Assembly: GCA_026826555.1 (NCBI GenBank)
Contig: JAKSZT010054565.1
Coordinates: forward strand, 3,155,071-3,219,070
DNA from: Tolypeutes matacus
Taxonomy: Eukaryota; Chordata; Mammalia; Cingulata; Chlamyphoridae
Direction: 5' to 3'
Length of the DNA stretch: 64,000 nucleotides
Position numbers and translations under genes: made by a program. Each line of letters starts with the position of its first letter. The stretch's first letter is position 1. Below are positions 32,395-43,045 of the stretch, piece after piece. The notes beneath the pieces were generated by a model. The model was not told the DNA's origin. It ran no database searches and saw nothing but the letters and a program-made list of their open reading frames with translations.

Positions 32395-33247
32395 CTTGGT
32401 TTATTTTCATTAAGTCTTTTAATATGCAAACATATGCACATTTCTTCTCCTTAAAACAAACTGTGGCTATGATGTACATATAGTCTTGCAATCTGTTTCT
32501 TTTTTTCACTTAATATATGTGAACATTTTCTCGCATTATGGTTTTCCATGGAGCCTGGTGTCTCACATTCAGATCAATTCAACTTGATAAAATTTACTGA
32601 AGCTCATTCTAGGCCTTTGGGCTACATTGGTGCCCAAACAAGACCCCTGCCCTAGGGGAGTTTCTATTCTACGTACATGTGGAAGAAATACAATTTATTC
32701 AACTAATCCCTTGTGGTTGGAGGTTTAGAGGGTTCGATTATTTTGTTATTATAAGTAAATAATGCTGCATATGACATTCTAGATACTGAAATCTTTTTGC
32801 ACATTTCTATTTCCTTTGGAGAACTCCTTAGAAGTAGAATTACTGGATATAAAGATAGGAACTCTTCAAAGCCTGATGACACATCCACTTTATTTTACAT
32901 GTGCTGATTTGTCAGTGAAACATCTGTTAATGGCTTTTGTCCATTTTTAAATTGGACTGCGGTTTTTTCACTGTTGAATATTTTTTTTATTTTTTAAGGT
33001 GGTACCCAGGACCTTGCACATGTGAAGCAGGCGCTCAACCACTTGAGCTACATCTGCTCCCCTCCAATGTTGAGTTTTGAGAATCCTTTATATATTCTCT
33101 ATATTAGTCTTTTGTCATATATGTGATTTGCAAATGTTTTCTCCAAGGCTGTAACTTGTCTTTTTTTCCCCATCATAGGGTGTTTTGCAGAGCAAAGCCT
33201 TTACATTTTGATGAGGTCCAATTTCTTAATTTCATCCACTTTTCTGC
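32395..33247 (-). repeat. Old LINE-1 (L1M-type) 3' region (antisense), interrupted
   Basis: 'tgcaatctgtttctttttttcacttaatatatgtgaacattt' at the left and 'aatcctttatatattctctatattagtcttttgtcatat' near the right end are antisense L1M 3' landmarks. An antisense L2-like piece (about 32580-32700) and a DAS SINE (32985-33064) interrupt it. Confidence 0.65.
32985..33064 (-). mobile_element. DAS-type SINE, short copy
   Basis: 'aaggtggtacccaggaccttgcacatgtgaagcaggcgctcaaccacttgagctacatctgctcccc' after a T-rich run. The neighbouring 'tgttgaat' and 'tgttgagt' may be remnants of a target duplication. Confidence 0.8.
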
Positions 33248-33249
33248 CC

Positions 33250-33500
33250 TTTTTTTTTTTTTTTTTCTGAGGTACCAGGCCTGGGGATTGAACCTGGGAC
33301 CTTGTATGAGGGAGGCCGGCACTCAACCACTGAGCCACATCGGCTCCCTTGAATGGCTCTGTTGTCTGTTTGCTCGTTGTTTTGTTTGTTGTTTTTGCTT
33401 GTTGTTTGCTTGTTTTTCTTCAGGGGGTACCTGGAACTAAACCCGGAACCTCCCAAATGGGAGGCAGGCACTCAACTGCTTGAGCCACATCTCTCCCCCC
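33250..33500 (-). mobile_element. Dimeric DAS-type SINE
   Basis: A T-run is followed by a first block, 'gaggtaccaggcctggggattgaacctgggacc..gagccacatcggctccc' (33268-33349). A T/G-rich linker and a second block, 'gggggtacctggaactaaacccggaacc..gagccacatctctcccccc' (33422-33500), follow. This may be one dimeric SINE or two adjacent insertions. Confidence 0.75.
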
Positions 33501-33509
33501 ACACCCATA

Positions 33510-35929
33510 TTTTTTTAAATTTGCAGAGTTGTGGATTGACAGAACAACTGTGTATAAAAGACAGGATTTTCATATACTCCCCTATTATTAACATTGGTAT
33601 GGCAGATTTATGGCAATTGATGAAAGCACATTTTTATAATTGCATTATTAACTATAGTCCAGGGTTTAATTTAGGGTTCACTGCTTGTGTTAAGCAGTTA
33701 CATGGATTTAAAAAAAAATTTTATTCTAGTACCATATATACAACCTAGCATTCTCTTTTAACTACATTCAAATATATAATTAAGCACTGTTAATTATATT
33801 CATAATTATGTGCTCCTATCACAACCATCCATTACCAAAACATTTCCATCTTCCTAAATAGGAACCCTAGATGTTTTCAGCCTTAACTCCCTATTCCCTA
33901 CCCACCCCATCCCTTGGTAACCTATATTCTAGATTCTGACTCTATGAGCTTGTTTATCTAGTTATTTCATATCATTGAGATCATACAATGTTTATCTTTT
34001 TGTGCCTGACATGACACTCAATATGATGTCTTCCATGTTGTCACATGTATCAAAACATTATTTTTTTTTTATGGCTGAATAATATTCCATTGTGTGTATA
34101 CACCATATTTTAAAAATCCATTCATTGGTTGATGGACATTTGGTTGTTTCCATCTTTTGGCAATTGTGAATAATGCTGTTAAGAACACTGGTGTGCAAAT
34201 ATGTATTCCAGTCCCTGTTTTCAATTCTTTTGGGTATATACTTAGAGGTGGGATTGCTGGGTCCTATGGTAATTCTATACTTAAATTTCTGAGAAACTGC
34301 CAAACTTTTCCACAGCAGCTGCACCATTTTACATTCCCTCTAGCAGTGAATGAGTGATCCAGTTTCTCCACATCCTAACACTTGTAATTTTCCATTTTTA
34401 AATAATAGCCATTCTAGTAGGTATAGAATGGTATCTCATTGTGATTTGATTTGTATTTCTCTAATGGCTAATAATGTTGAGCATCTTTTCCTCTGCTTTT
34501 TGGCCATTTGTATATCTTATTTGGAGAAATGTCTATTCAAACCTTTTGCCCACTTTTTAATTGGATTGTTTGACTTTTTGTGGTTGACTTGAAGGATTTC
34601 TTTATGTATTCTGGATACTAAACCCTTATTAGACATGTGGTTTCTAGATATTTTCTCCCGTTGTGTAAGTTGTTTTACTTTCATAGTAATGTCCTTTGAG
34701 GCACAAAAGTTTTTAATTTCAATGAGGCCCCATTTATCCCTTTTGTTGTTGTTGCCTGTGCTTTGGGTATAAAGAAACCATTGCCTACAAAAGTTCTGAA
34801 GATGCTTCCCTCTGTTTCATTGGTCCATATGCCAGTCTTTGTGTCTGTACCATGCTGTTTTGATTACTGTGGCTTTGTAATAAGTTTTAAGATTGGGAAG
34901 CATGAGTCCTCCAACTTTGTTCTTCTTTTTCAAGATGGCTTTGATTATTTTGGGCCCCTTACCCTTCCTGTGAATTTGATGATTGACTTTTCAATTTCTG
35001 AAAAGAAAGCTGTTGGAATTTTGATTGGGATTTTGTTGGATCTGTAAATTGTTTTGGGTAGAAATGACGTCTTAACAAACTTAGTCTTCTAATCCATGTA
35101 CACAGAATGCCCTTCCATTTATTTAGGTGTTCTTTGCAATGCTTTTAGTTTTCTGTGTACAAGTCCTTTACATCCATGGTTAAATTTATTCCTAGATATT
35201 TGATTCTTTTAGTTGCTATTGTAAATAGATTTTTTTCTTGATTTCATCTTCCAATTGTTCATTGCTTGTATAGAGAAACACTACTGAGTTTTGCATGCTG
35301 ATCTTGTACCCTGACACTTTGCTGAATTTATTTATTAGGTCTAGGAGTTTTGTGGATTTTTAAGGATTTTATGCATATAGGATCATGCCATCTGCAAACT
35401 GGGAAAGTTTTACTTCTTCCTTTCGATTGTGGATGCCTTTTATTTCTTTTTCCTATATAATTGCTCTGGCTAGAAGTTCTGGTACAATGTTGTGTAACAG
35501 TGGGCATCCTCATCTTGTTCCCGATTTTAGAGGGAAAGCTTTCAGTGTTTCACCAATGAGTATGATGTTAACTTGGGTTTTTCAAATATGCCCTTTATCA
35601 TGTTGAGGGAGTTTCCTTTTATTCTTAGTTTTCTGTTTTTTTTTTAATCAAGAAGAGGGGTTAGATTTTGTCAAATGCTTTTTCTGCATCAATTGAGGTG
35701 ATCATGTGTTTTGCTGTTAGTACGTTTTATGACATTACTTTTTTTCTAATGTGGAACCACCCTTGCAGACCTAGGATAAATCCCACTTTTTTGTAGTATA
35801 TAATTCTTTTAATGTGCTGTTGGATTCAATTTGCTGATATTTTGATGAGGATTTTTGCATCTATATTCATAAGATATTGGTTTGTAATTTACTTTTCTTG
35901 TGGTATCTTTATCTGGCTTTGGAATGAGG
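33510..35929 (-). mobile_element. 5'-truncated LINE-1
   Basis: A minus-strand L1 with 3' UTR (33510-34060) and the C-terminal two-thirds of ORF2. It stops inside the RT domain ('atctggctttggaatgagg'). It inserted in or beside an older antisense L1M. The 16-bp direct repeats aattYcatccactttt at 33228-33243 and 35930-35945 may be its target duplication, although SINEs sit against both ends. Confidence 0.8.
34060..35925 (-). pseudogene. LINE-1 ORF2 remnant, RT to C-terminus
   Basis: Minus 34058-34327 carries the near-terminal MEYYSAIKKK signature of L1 ORF2. The RT catalytic region at 35382-35398 reads F-A-D-G-M-I, so glycine replaces the second aspartate. Several frameshifts are visible. The remnant continues upstream only to 35925, where the element is 5'-truncated. 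Confidence 0.85.
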
Positions 35930-35945
35930 AATTCCATCCACTTTT

Positions 35946-36024
35946 TTTTTTTTTTTTTTAGGAGGTTCTGGGTGTTGAACCCAGGACACTGTACATGGGA
36001 AGCAGGAGCTCAACCACTGAGCTG
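35946..36024 (-). mobile_element. DAS-type SINE at the 5' junction of the truncated LINE-1
   Basis: A T-run then 'aggaggttctgggtgttgaacccaggacactgtacatgggaagcaggagctcaaccactgagct'. It ends without the usual GCTCCC tail and unique DNA follows, so the SINE head is missing. Confidence 0.8.
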
Positions 36025-38043
36025 GGAAGGCACGGCTGGTGGGATGTGCAGACCATACAGGGAGATCCTGGACACCTTGGTAGGCACTGGTACTTTATCC
36101 TGAAAGCAGCGGGAGCCAGTGAAGGTTTCTTTGTATGAAGGGCCTTGTAAACAGTTTACTGAACTTTGCACAGAATAATGTCATGGTCTTTGTAATGCAA
36201 AAATACCAACTATGCATTCTTATGAACAAGAAGTTAGCTACCTAGATTAGTTGACTTATTTACAGATCCTTAAGTCTGAAATAACCATTACTTAAAAAAA
36301 TCATTTTTAAACTTTATGTCTAGGATTTGCAAAATGTGCCTCATTTCATTAATGAGCTGAATTATGAAGAAGATACAAATGCATAAAGGAAAAGAAAAAG
36401 CAATAATGATGGCACCATCAGGTATGTCAATGTTAGACAACACCAAGGATTGCCAGAGGCCTGCGCTTTAGTGGGCACCAGGGATTGGATCTCTTGTGTT
36501 GTTCACTCTCTAATGCTAGAAACTTCTTTACATGTGTAGGTGGGGGAATTTAAAAATTGGGGTGGTGTGGTGCTTGGCTGAGTTCAATAATTGACTTGGA
36601 TGAGGCTTGGAACTCCACATGATTATTGGGTCTTTGTGGGATCATGCTCCCCAAATTTGATTCTATTTTTAGGGACCATTTCTTACACATTGGTCTAAGC
36701 CAAGTTCTGGAAATGCCCAATTCCTAGAAAATACTTACCCTCACCCATCTGGGATTTCCAGGCTAATAGCATTCTTAGGGTTGTGGTGAGACAACAGGAC
36801 AAGAGAAAAGAGCAGAAAGAGCTTTTAAAACATGCTGTGTGCCCAGAATTCTCATTTTTGTCGTGCGTGGGACACACATGCACTGGAAGCCTGCTCTGGA
36901 TGCCTTGGCACTTAGCCCGGGCCTGGGGCCTGTGAGGTCCATGAAGGTATTTGGGGCCTGGACTGTGTCCCTGGCAGGTTTGTTGGAAAGTGGAGGCAAT
37001 GCTTTACTATGGGGGCTTCCCGTCCTGCCCTGGGATGTGCCCAGGGTTGTGAGAGGGAGTTCCCTCCTTCTCCCCCACCACACGCCTGGCTTCTCTGGGA
37101 AGGAGATGGCCTGGGAGTGTGTGTGAGCTCCTCCGAGGCTGCGCTCCCACTGCGTTGGCTCTCTGCGGGGGCGGAAGGGAAGAGGCCAGTTGTAACACCA
37201 GCTGTCAGCACACAAACTGCTTAATTTCAGAATCACGCAGCAGACAGAATTAACAACGCTGCGTTCGAGTTAAAGTGAGCTCAAGGAACAAAGACAAGGA
37301 TTTTCGACAAAGAGCAGAGTGACAATGTGGAGGGACCTGGGCGTCCTAGAGGAGGCTCCTTCTCGTGATGCCTGGAGGTCTGTTGGGCTTTTGACCATTA
37401 AATGGACGGATAACCCTTCACCACCTGCCCGGCCCCCTGTCCTAGAATAAGCAATGTCTGGGGTGTATGTTTGACTCATCTTCTCCCTTGCTGGTCTGTC
37501 ATAAAATTTGGTCAATTGTTGATTCAAGGATGCTGCAAATCCACCTTTATTTTAACTGTGGAAGATCTGAGAGGGCAGGAGAGAGAAGAAAACAAATACT
37601 CGTGTAGCCTGCCTGACTCGAAGAGGGAGATGCTTTCTGTTCCCTCACCATCTCCAGGACTCAGCCCAGCCCAGCAGTTATCATGTCTGGCACACAGCTC
37701 CAAGCAGAGTGGATTGGAAGCATCTAGATATTCCACTTTACTATTAAATATTTTTAAAAAGTAGACATGACTTCAAATGAAAACAGCAGCTCTAGGTAGC
37801 AGCAGCCCCTTTCACTGTCACAGGCTCTGGCTCGTGTCTGAAATACCTAATGGACAGGGGGGTTTCTTCGCTGGGTGGCCTTGGAGAGTTTCCTTTTGCC
37901 AGCTGGGTGGTAGCACTGGCCATGGCCTGCAGGACAATGCTTCCTTATGTGTTATGACGCCCCCCCCACCCCATTCTGTGTCCCTTTGACACTTGACACT
38001 TCTCTGTAGCCAGGTCCCTGTCACTCTGCCATCTCAACTTTCA
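36025..38043. other. Mostly unique DNA, no gene supported
   Basis: A weak antisense L2-like segment lies near 36085-36150 ('gaaagcagcgggagccagtgaaggtttc'). 36780-37260 is GC-richer, with overlapping frames on both strands (up to 153 codons, minus 36775-37236) and no recognised family. I call no gene. Confidence 0.35.
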
Positions 38044-38057
38044 TTCCATAGGCATTT

Positions 38058-38143
38058 TTTTTTAAAGGAGGTACTGGGGATTGAACCTAGGACCTCGTAC
38101 GTGGGAGGCAAGCACTCAACCAAATGAGCTATACCTGCTCCCC
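38058..38143 (-). mobile_element. DAS-type SINE with target-site duplication
   Basis: A compact antisense copy: 'aaaggaggtactggggattgaacctaggacctcgtacgtgggaggcaagcactcaacc..gagctatacctgctccc'. It is flanked by TTCCATAGGCATTT (38044-38057) and TTCCACAGGCATTT (38144-38157), 14 bp with one difference. Confidence 0.92.
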
Positions 38144-38149
38144 TTCCAC

Positions 38150-38375
38150 AGGCATTTATGGGGTGCCTGTTCTGCATCTGCCTAGGCTTAGTTCCTGGGG
38201 AGACCAGAGGGAAGATGCAGCCCTTGGTTACTCGTAGGCGCCCCCCTCCCTCCTGCAGGTAGACTGTGAGCATCTCGAGGGCGGAGATAATGTCTTATTT
38301 GTCTACACATCCCCTGGGCGTAATGCAGCGCCTGGCACAAAGTGGGCTCCCGATGAACATTGAGCTCGAAAAATG
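38150..38375 (+). repeat. L2 3' end (sense)
   Basis: 'gactgtgagcatctcgagggcggagataatgtcttatttgtc' then 'cagcgcctggcacaaagtgggctcccgatgaacattg' is the sense L2 tail, with several CpG sites retained. Confidence 0.7.
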
Positions 38376-39557
38376 GAGTTAAGAACCCTGACCTTTCTTC
38401 TTTCCTCTTTCCTTCATGGGCTCAACATCCATTCCTTCACCAGACCCGTTGAGAGCCGTGTCTGTGTGCCCAGCCCACTGCCAGCCAAGCAGAGCGAACA
38501 CGTCTGTCTGGATGATTATGTCAACCCAGGGGATGTGTCCTGGGCATTGTGGGGCTGTCCTTGCCATGAGGTTGTGGCCACCTCGCCCTGAATATGGTAG
38601 GAAAGGGAGCAGAGAGCGAAACTCAGGACCCCTGCCTATCCCCAAAGGAGACAGTAGGCTGAGGCATTCCGGAGCACTTGGGGGATTCAGTGCACTTCCA
38701 GATGTGCTAATCAGGAAAGGCTCTAATTGCATGAGCCAAATGCTCAGTTGATAACAACTGACTTTATGTCACAGGATGGATACAAAGCCACTGCTCCCAA
38801 CAGGGTGGCTCCCAACACGTTCTGCAGTTGAAACTCCCTTCCAACGTGTCTCCTGCTCAACTCCTTCAGCCAAAGGTGCCCCCCCCACCCCCCGTGTGTC
38901 TAGCCAGGAATGAGATGTAGGTCACTGAGCTCACCCTTGGTTTCCCTTTTCTTTGGGAAGGATGGAAGGTTAGGAATAAGACACAGGCCCATGGCATTGG
39001 GGAGGTGAGCGTGTCATCTTCCGGAGTTCATGGGGCAGCCAGCCTCTCCTCAGGGGGAGGATCCTGGGATCTGTCCATCTTTGGCATCTCGATCCTGGCT
39101 CCTGGCTCCTGGCCAGGGCAAAGATTTGCCCCCCAGGTCTCTCTCCAGCCCTCTGAGCCATGTGGGCATCTGGCTCAGACTCTGAGCTCCCCCTCCCTCC
39201 TCCCCAGGAAGCTGCTTTCAGGAATTGCCATCTTCCCCAAACCACTAGAGGAAGCCCCCTCCTTGCCTCATTCGACTTGATCACACTCCTTCTTCCTCTC
39301 TGAAACTTAAAACAGAGAAGTACGCTGAGGAGGAAAAACTTCTTTTCCTCTCTTCCCTCTGGAAGCCAGCCTTGATCCGAATGTTCCTATAGCAACATTA
39401 ATTCTCCCAAGTTGCACCTACTGTATAATAAGTTATATATATAGAAGACCTACTGGGATCCAAATACCCCATATGTGCAAGCGAATGAGTTAATGCTGCC
39501 GGGAGAATTAGCAACGTTCTGTTTCCTGATTTTCATGCTTTTAAAGTTACAACCTGT
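38376..39557. other. Unique DNA, no gene supported
   Basis: Several 90-117-codon frames overlap on both strands (for example minus 38379-38732 and plus 38416-38751) without recognisable domains. A C-run lies at 38880-38894. Confidence 0.35.
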
Positions 39558-39798
39558 GCTTGCCGGGCGCTCTGGATGAAGGGCTTGGGGAGCCGTGGAA
39601 GCGGGCGCTATTCTGGCAGGGAGCTGCCCGCATGGCAGAGTGAAGGATGTCTCTGGAGAATGTTTGCGTCTCGAGATGGAAATGGGCTCGGGGACACCAT
39701 TGTCCTTCCTGGCGGCCATGGAGTGCTTCATCCAGCTCAGCTCTGGCAACCTTGGCCTCCTCCACGGTGATCTCACGGTGAAGCTCGACAGCAAGGGC
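39558..39798 (-). other. Possible exon-like segment, unidentified
   Basis: On the minus strand, a pyrimidine-rich tract and acceptor ('ttctttctcttgttcccag', ending at 39799) precede an open frame that starts at 39798 and runs to a stop at 39547. It begins with LHREITVEEAKVARAELD-type, charged, coiled-coil-like sequence. A weak donor-like CAG|GTTGTA lies near 39557. CpG density is high (about 14 in 270 bp). I recognise no family. No neighbouring exon was found, so a non-coding conserved element or chance remains likely. Confidence 0.18.
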
Positions 39799-40024
39799 CT
39801 GGGAACAAGAGAAAGAACCGGTAAGACTCAGACAGATGGTGGCCAGCCGGAGTGGGGGTGGGGTGAGGTAGATGCGATCCTAGGCCAATGCTCTGCCCCT
39901 TTTCCCCACAGTTGGTGGAACACTATGGACTGTTTGGCTGTTGGAAAGCTTTGGACCCTTTGTGGGTGTCTGGGTTATTGTTTATATCAGGCAGGGTGGC
40001 TGGTGCTGATAAGAAAGTAACTGC

Positions 40025-40215
40025 AATGGTGATGGCAACGACGAAGGTTCTCATTTAGAGCCTCATCGTGGTGCTCAGAGCTGTCTGTGAGATGCACCGT
40101 TTATCTTACATGAGGCCTGTGAAGCAAGTTCTGTGATGATGTCCCATTGTACAGATGAGGAAAACCGAGGCTGAGATTCAGTTAGCTAGTAGTGCTGGAG
40201 CTGGCAAAGGACTCC
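40025..40215 (-). repeat. MIR SINE (antisense), diverged
   Basis: 'cgtggtgctcagagctgtctgtgagatgcaccg', 'gatgtcccattgtacagatgaggaaaaccgaggctgag' and 'gttagctagtagtgctggagctgg' follow the antisense MIR order. Confidence 0.7.
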
Positions 40216-41100
40216 CAAGCGTGTGTTACTGCTAACATGTGCTACAGCTGCCATCACAGGGGGTGGCCTGGAAGCCCGCAGGCTTAGCCTGACCCAGTCC
40301 AGCTCTGCCTCTTCACGCCTCACCTTGCTTCCTGTACCTGGGACCTCGGAGCCCACACTTTGGCTTTGGCCCACACGCTGACCCTCTGATGGCGGATTCC
40401 TGGTGGCAGTAGTGGTGAGATGTGGGGAGTCCTGGGGCCTCTCCCCTCTGCCCCGGAGCCCAGTGGAGGCCTCCCTGCTGAGCCGTGAAGCATGGATGGC
40501 CTTGAGTTATCGAGGAAGGAGCGTGAACTGGGTTCTGAATTGCCCACCTCACCCGCTCACCTGTTTCCCACACCCAGCCTCATGGAAAGCAAGTGGCCTG
40601 CGTTTCAGGAGGGCTGGTCCATATTCTGGGCTGTGCCTGGAGGAACCGGGAGTGGCTGTGCCTCCTTTTGAGCACCTTTTCTGAAAGTGGCGCCCTGTGT
40701 CAGTGCCACGATGGGCAGGCAGCGGAGGCGGCAGAGTGAAGGGAGGGTGCATTGGTGGACCTCAGCGCCAGGCTTGGAGGTGGGGAGGAGGTCATCCGAG
40801 GAAGCTAGGATTCTGTGCTCCCTGTTCCCCCAATCCAGAGGGCTGGGCCCCAGGGGGTGACCTTGTGCCCCAGAGGCTGACTGTGAGCATGCCTGTGTAT
40901 ATGTGTGCGCATGTGTGCATGCACTACTGTGCATGGGTGAGTGGGCACATGTGTCTGTGTGGATTGCATGCCCCCAGACACGTGGATACCTGGGCACACC
41001 CTGTCTGGATGGCCGGCGGCCACTCATCATCCTTTACCTGGTGGCCCCCAGGGGCCCCACATAACCTAGCAAGGCCTTGGCTGGCCAGGGGGCCTTCAGC
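40216..41100. other. GC-rich unique DNA, no gene supported
   Basis: Many overlapping frames of up to 149 codons occur on both strands, as expected in GC-rich DNA with few stop codons. A TG/CA-rich stretch at 40886-40930 encodes cysteine- and histidine-rich nonsense in several frames. Confidence 0.35.
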
Positions 41101-41122
41101 CTGGACTCGGAACCGCCATCAG

Positions 41123-41138
41123 CCACCAGAGGGCGCTG
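41123..41138 (+). promoter_or_regulatory. Strong match to the CTCF binding motif
   Basis: CCACCAGAGGGCGCTG fits the vertebrate CTCF core (CCASYAGRKGGCRS) at every position I can compare. CTCF is a zinc-finger insulator and loop-anchor protein. A weaker partial match, ACCAGAGGGCGAA, lies 70 bp downstream at 41208-41220 in the same orientation. The site is not inside a repeat I recognise. Occupancy cannot be judged from sequence. Confidence 0.55.
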
Positions 41139-41229
41139 TCCTGTAGTCAGCTGGCTGCTCTCAGGTGGGAGCTGAGGCTTGAGCTCGGGGTTTAAAAATG
41201 ACCTCATACCAGAGGGCGAAGAGCCCAAG

Positions 41230-42905
41230 TCATTTCTGGCTGTTCCTTCCTTCCTGCATTTAATGGAAGGCCTTTTCCCACTCTGCCCAGAGCCGACAGA
41301 TACCCTGAAGGGGTGTAAAACTCAACAGACACTCACGGAGATAAAATCCCCTGTAAAAGTTCTTTTATGGCCCCGTTTGGGAGTGTTCCTGGAAGGTTGT
41401 TTTGGGAAGTGATGTGGCCCATTTGTCCTCTTTTAAAGCTGAACTGAGCTCCTGGGGCCCCCACTCTCCTGGCCTGTGCCTCTGGCCTTCCCACCCTGCA
41501 GAGGTCTGGGAGCTGCTGGAGAGCTGGGAGCAGCTGGCAGGGAGTGCCTGGATGGAGGGGCAGTGGTGAGGGCTTGGCAGCCTGCTCCTGGGCTCCAGAG
41601 CCTGGGCAGCCACCCTGCATGAATTCATATCCACTCAAGAGCCAGCCCCCAGCGTCACTCCACACCCACCCAGCGGGCCCCACTACAGTGAGCTGTCCAG
41701 CCTGGAGCAAACGCATGGTGGTGGCCCACTAGGTCCCCTCCTGTAGACACTGGCGCTGAAGGCAGACCCAGGGGGATAAAACAGGGCTCTGCTGGGCAAG
41801 CCTGAGGGGTGGCATCTGGGAGATGACCGAAGCTCCTGTATACAGTATTTCCCTTCCCACTGGGCAGGTTTTGCCTCATGGAAGGGATGGCATAGCAGAA
41901 CACAGAGAAACAGAAATCAGTCCTTGACTTTTGGGTTTCAAAAGCATAAACAGAAGACTTAGAAGAAATCATGGTAAGAAAAGCCTTCCTTGACAGATTA
42001 TCTCCTCCATCCCCCAACCAAAGATTCCTCTGGTAGGAGAGGGTGGAAGAGGGAGAGTCAGAAAAAAAGTGATATGAGCTTGGGGATCTGCCAGTTTTCT
42101 GTTTCCCTCCATCCCTCTGTCTTTCCCTCCCTTTATCCTCCCTTCCATTTCATTCAAAGAATGTGCAAGTCAGGTTCATTGTTGAACTTCTTAAGCCCTT
42201 TATGAAGCCAGATTCTACACTCCCGGGTACAGGTCCTCCAGCCTGGCAGTCTGTCTTTTTCACTAGGAAGGGGAAGGAGAGAAATGGTGCTATTAATCCA
42301 CAACTGTGCTCTCACCTTGGGGATATTTTCATACCAGCTCTAAGCCCACCCCTAACTGTGCTCTGCTTCTGATGAGGGCCTGGGTGGATAGGTGGAACTT
42401 CATCAGATGGGTGGGAGTGTGGGGGGCACGTAGAATTCTCAGCAAGTGGAAAGGCTGGAGATGAGAAACCCCCGAGGTGTTCCAGGAGAAGTGATTTCCC
42501 AACGACGTAGCTTGGCTGAGAAAGTTTCATATATAACTCTGGTTTTGAATAAGAAGGTTCAGCTGGTTCCCAGAGGATGGGGTTTCAGCCATGCCCAGGC
42601 AATAGAATGGAGAGGAGGTGAAAAAGTTTTGTCTCCTGCTCTTAATGCCCTTCCCATGCCCTCTTCTGCCTCTTTACTTCTTTTTCCACTCTCTTGCACT
42701 TTCTACACCCTTTCTTTGCATAACACTCCTCCCAGTGTGTAGTGGGTGCTCATGACGGAACAGGCTTGTTCCCTCTTGGGACCTCCTGGAGACCCAGTGG
42801 CTCAGCTCCATATTCCTCAAGGCTGATTAATGTCAATTATGAAGAATAAGATATTGCAGACCTTCAATATTAACTTCAATTATTTTTGCAGTCATATTTT
42901 AAAAT
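41230..42905. other. Unique DNA, no gene supported
   Basis: GC-moderate with overlapping frames on both strands, none recognised. T/C-rich (TCCC-type) low complexity occurs near 42105-42150. Confidence 0.35.
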
Positions 42906-42919
42906 ATGAAATGATAAAA

Positions 42920-43045
42920 TTTAATGACATTTATTGAGGTCTTCCCATGTGCCTGGCACTGTGCTAAGCACTTTCATTGCATTATTTCATTTAGTCCTCA
43001 TAACCACTCAACGGAGAAGATAGTAATATTCCTGATGACAGGTCT
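42920..43045 (-). repeat. MIR SINE fragment (antisense)
   Basis: 'catgtgcctggcactgtgctaagcactttcattgcattatttcatttagtcctcataaccactc' is a clear antisense MIR 3' part. Confidence 0.8.
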
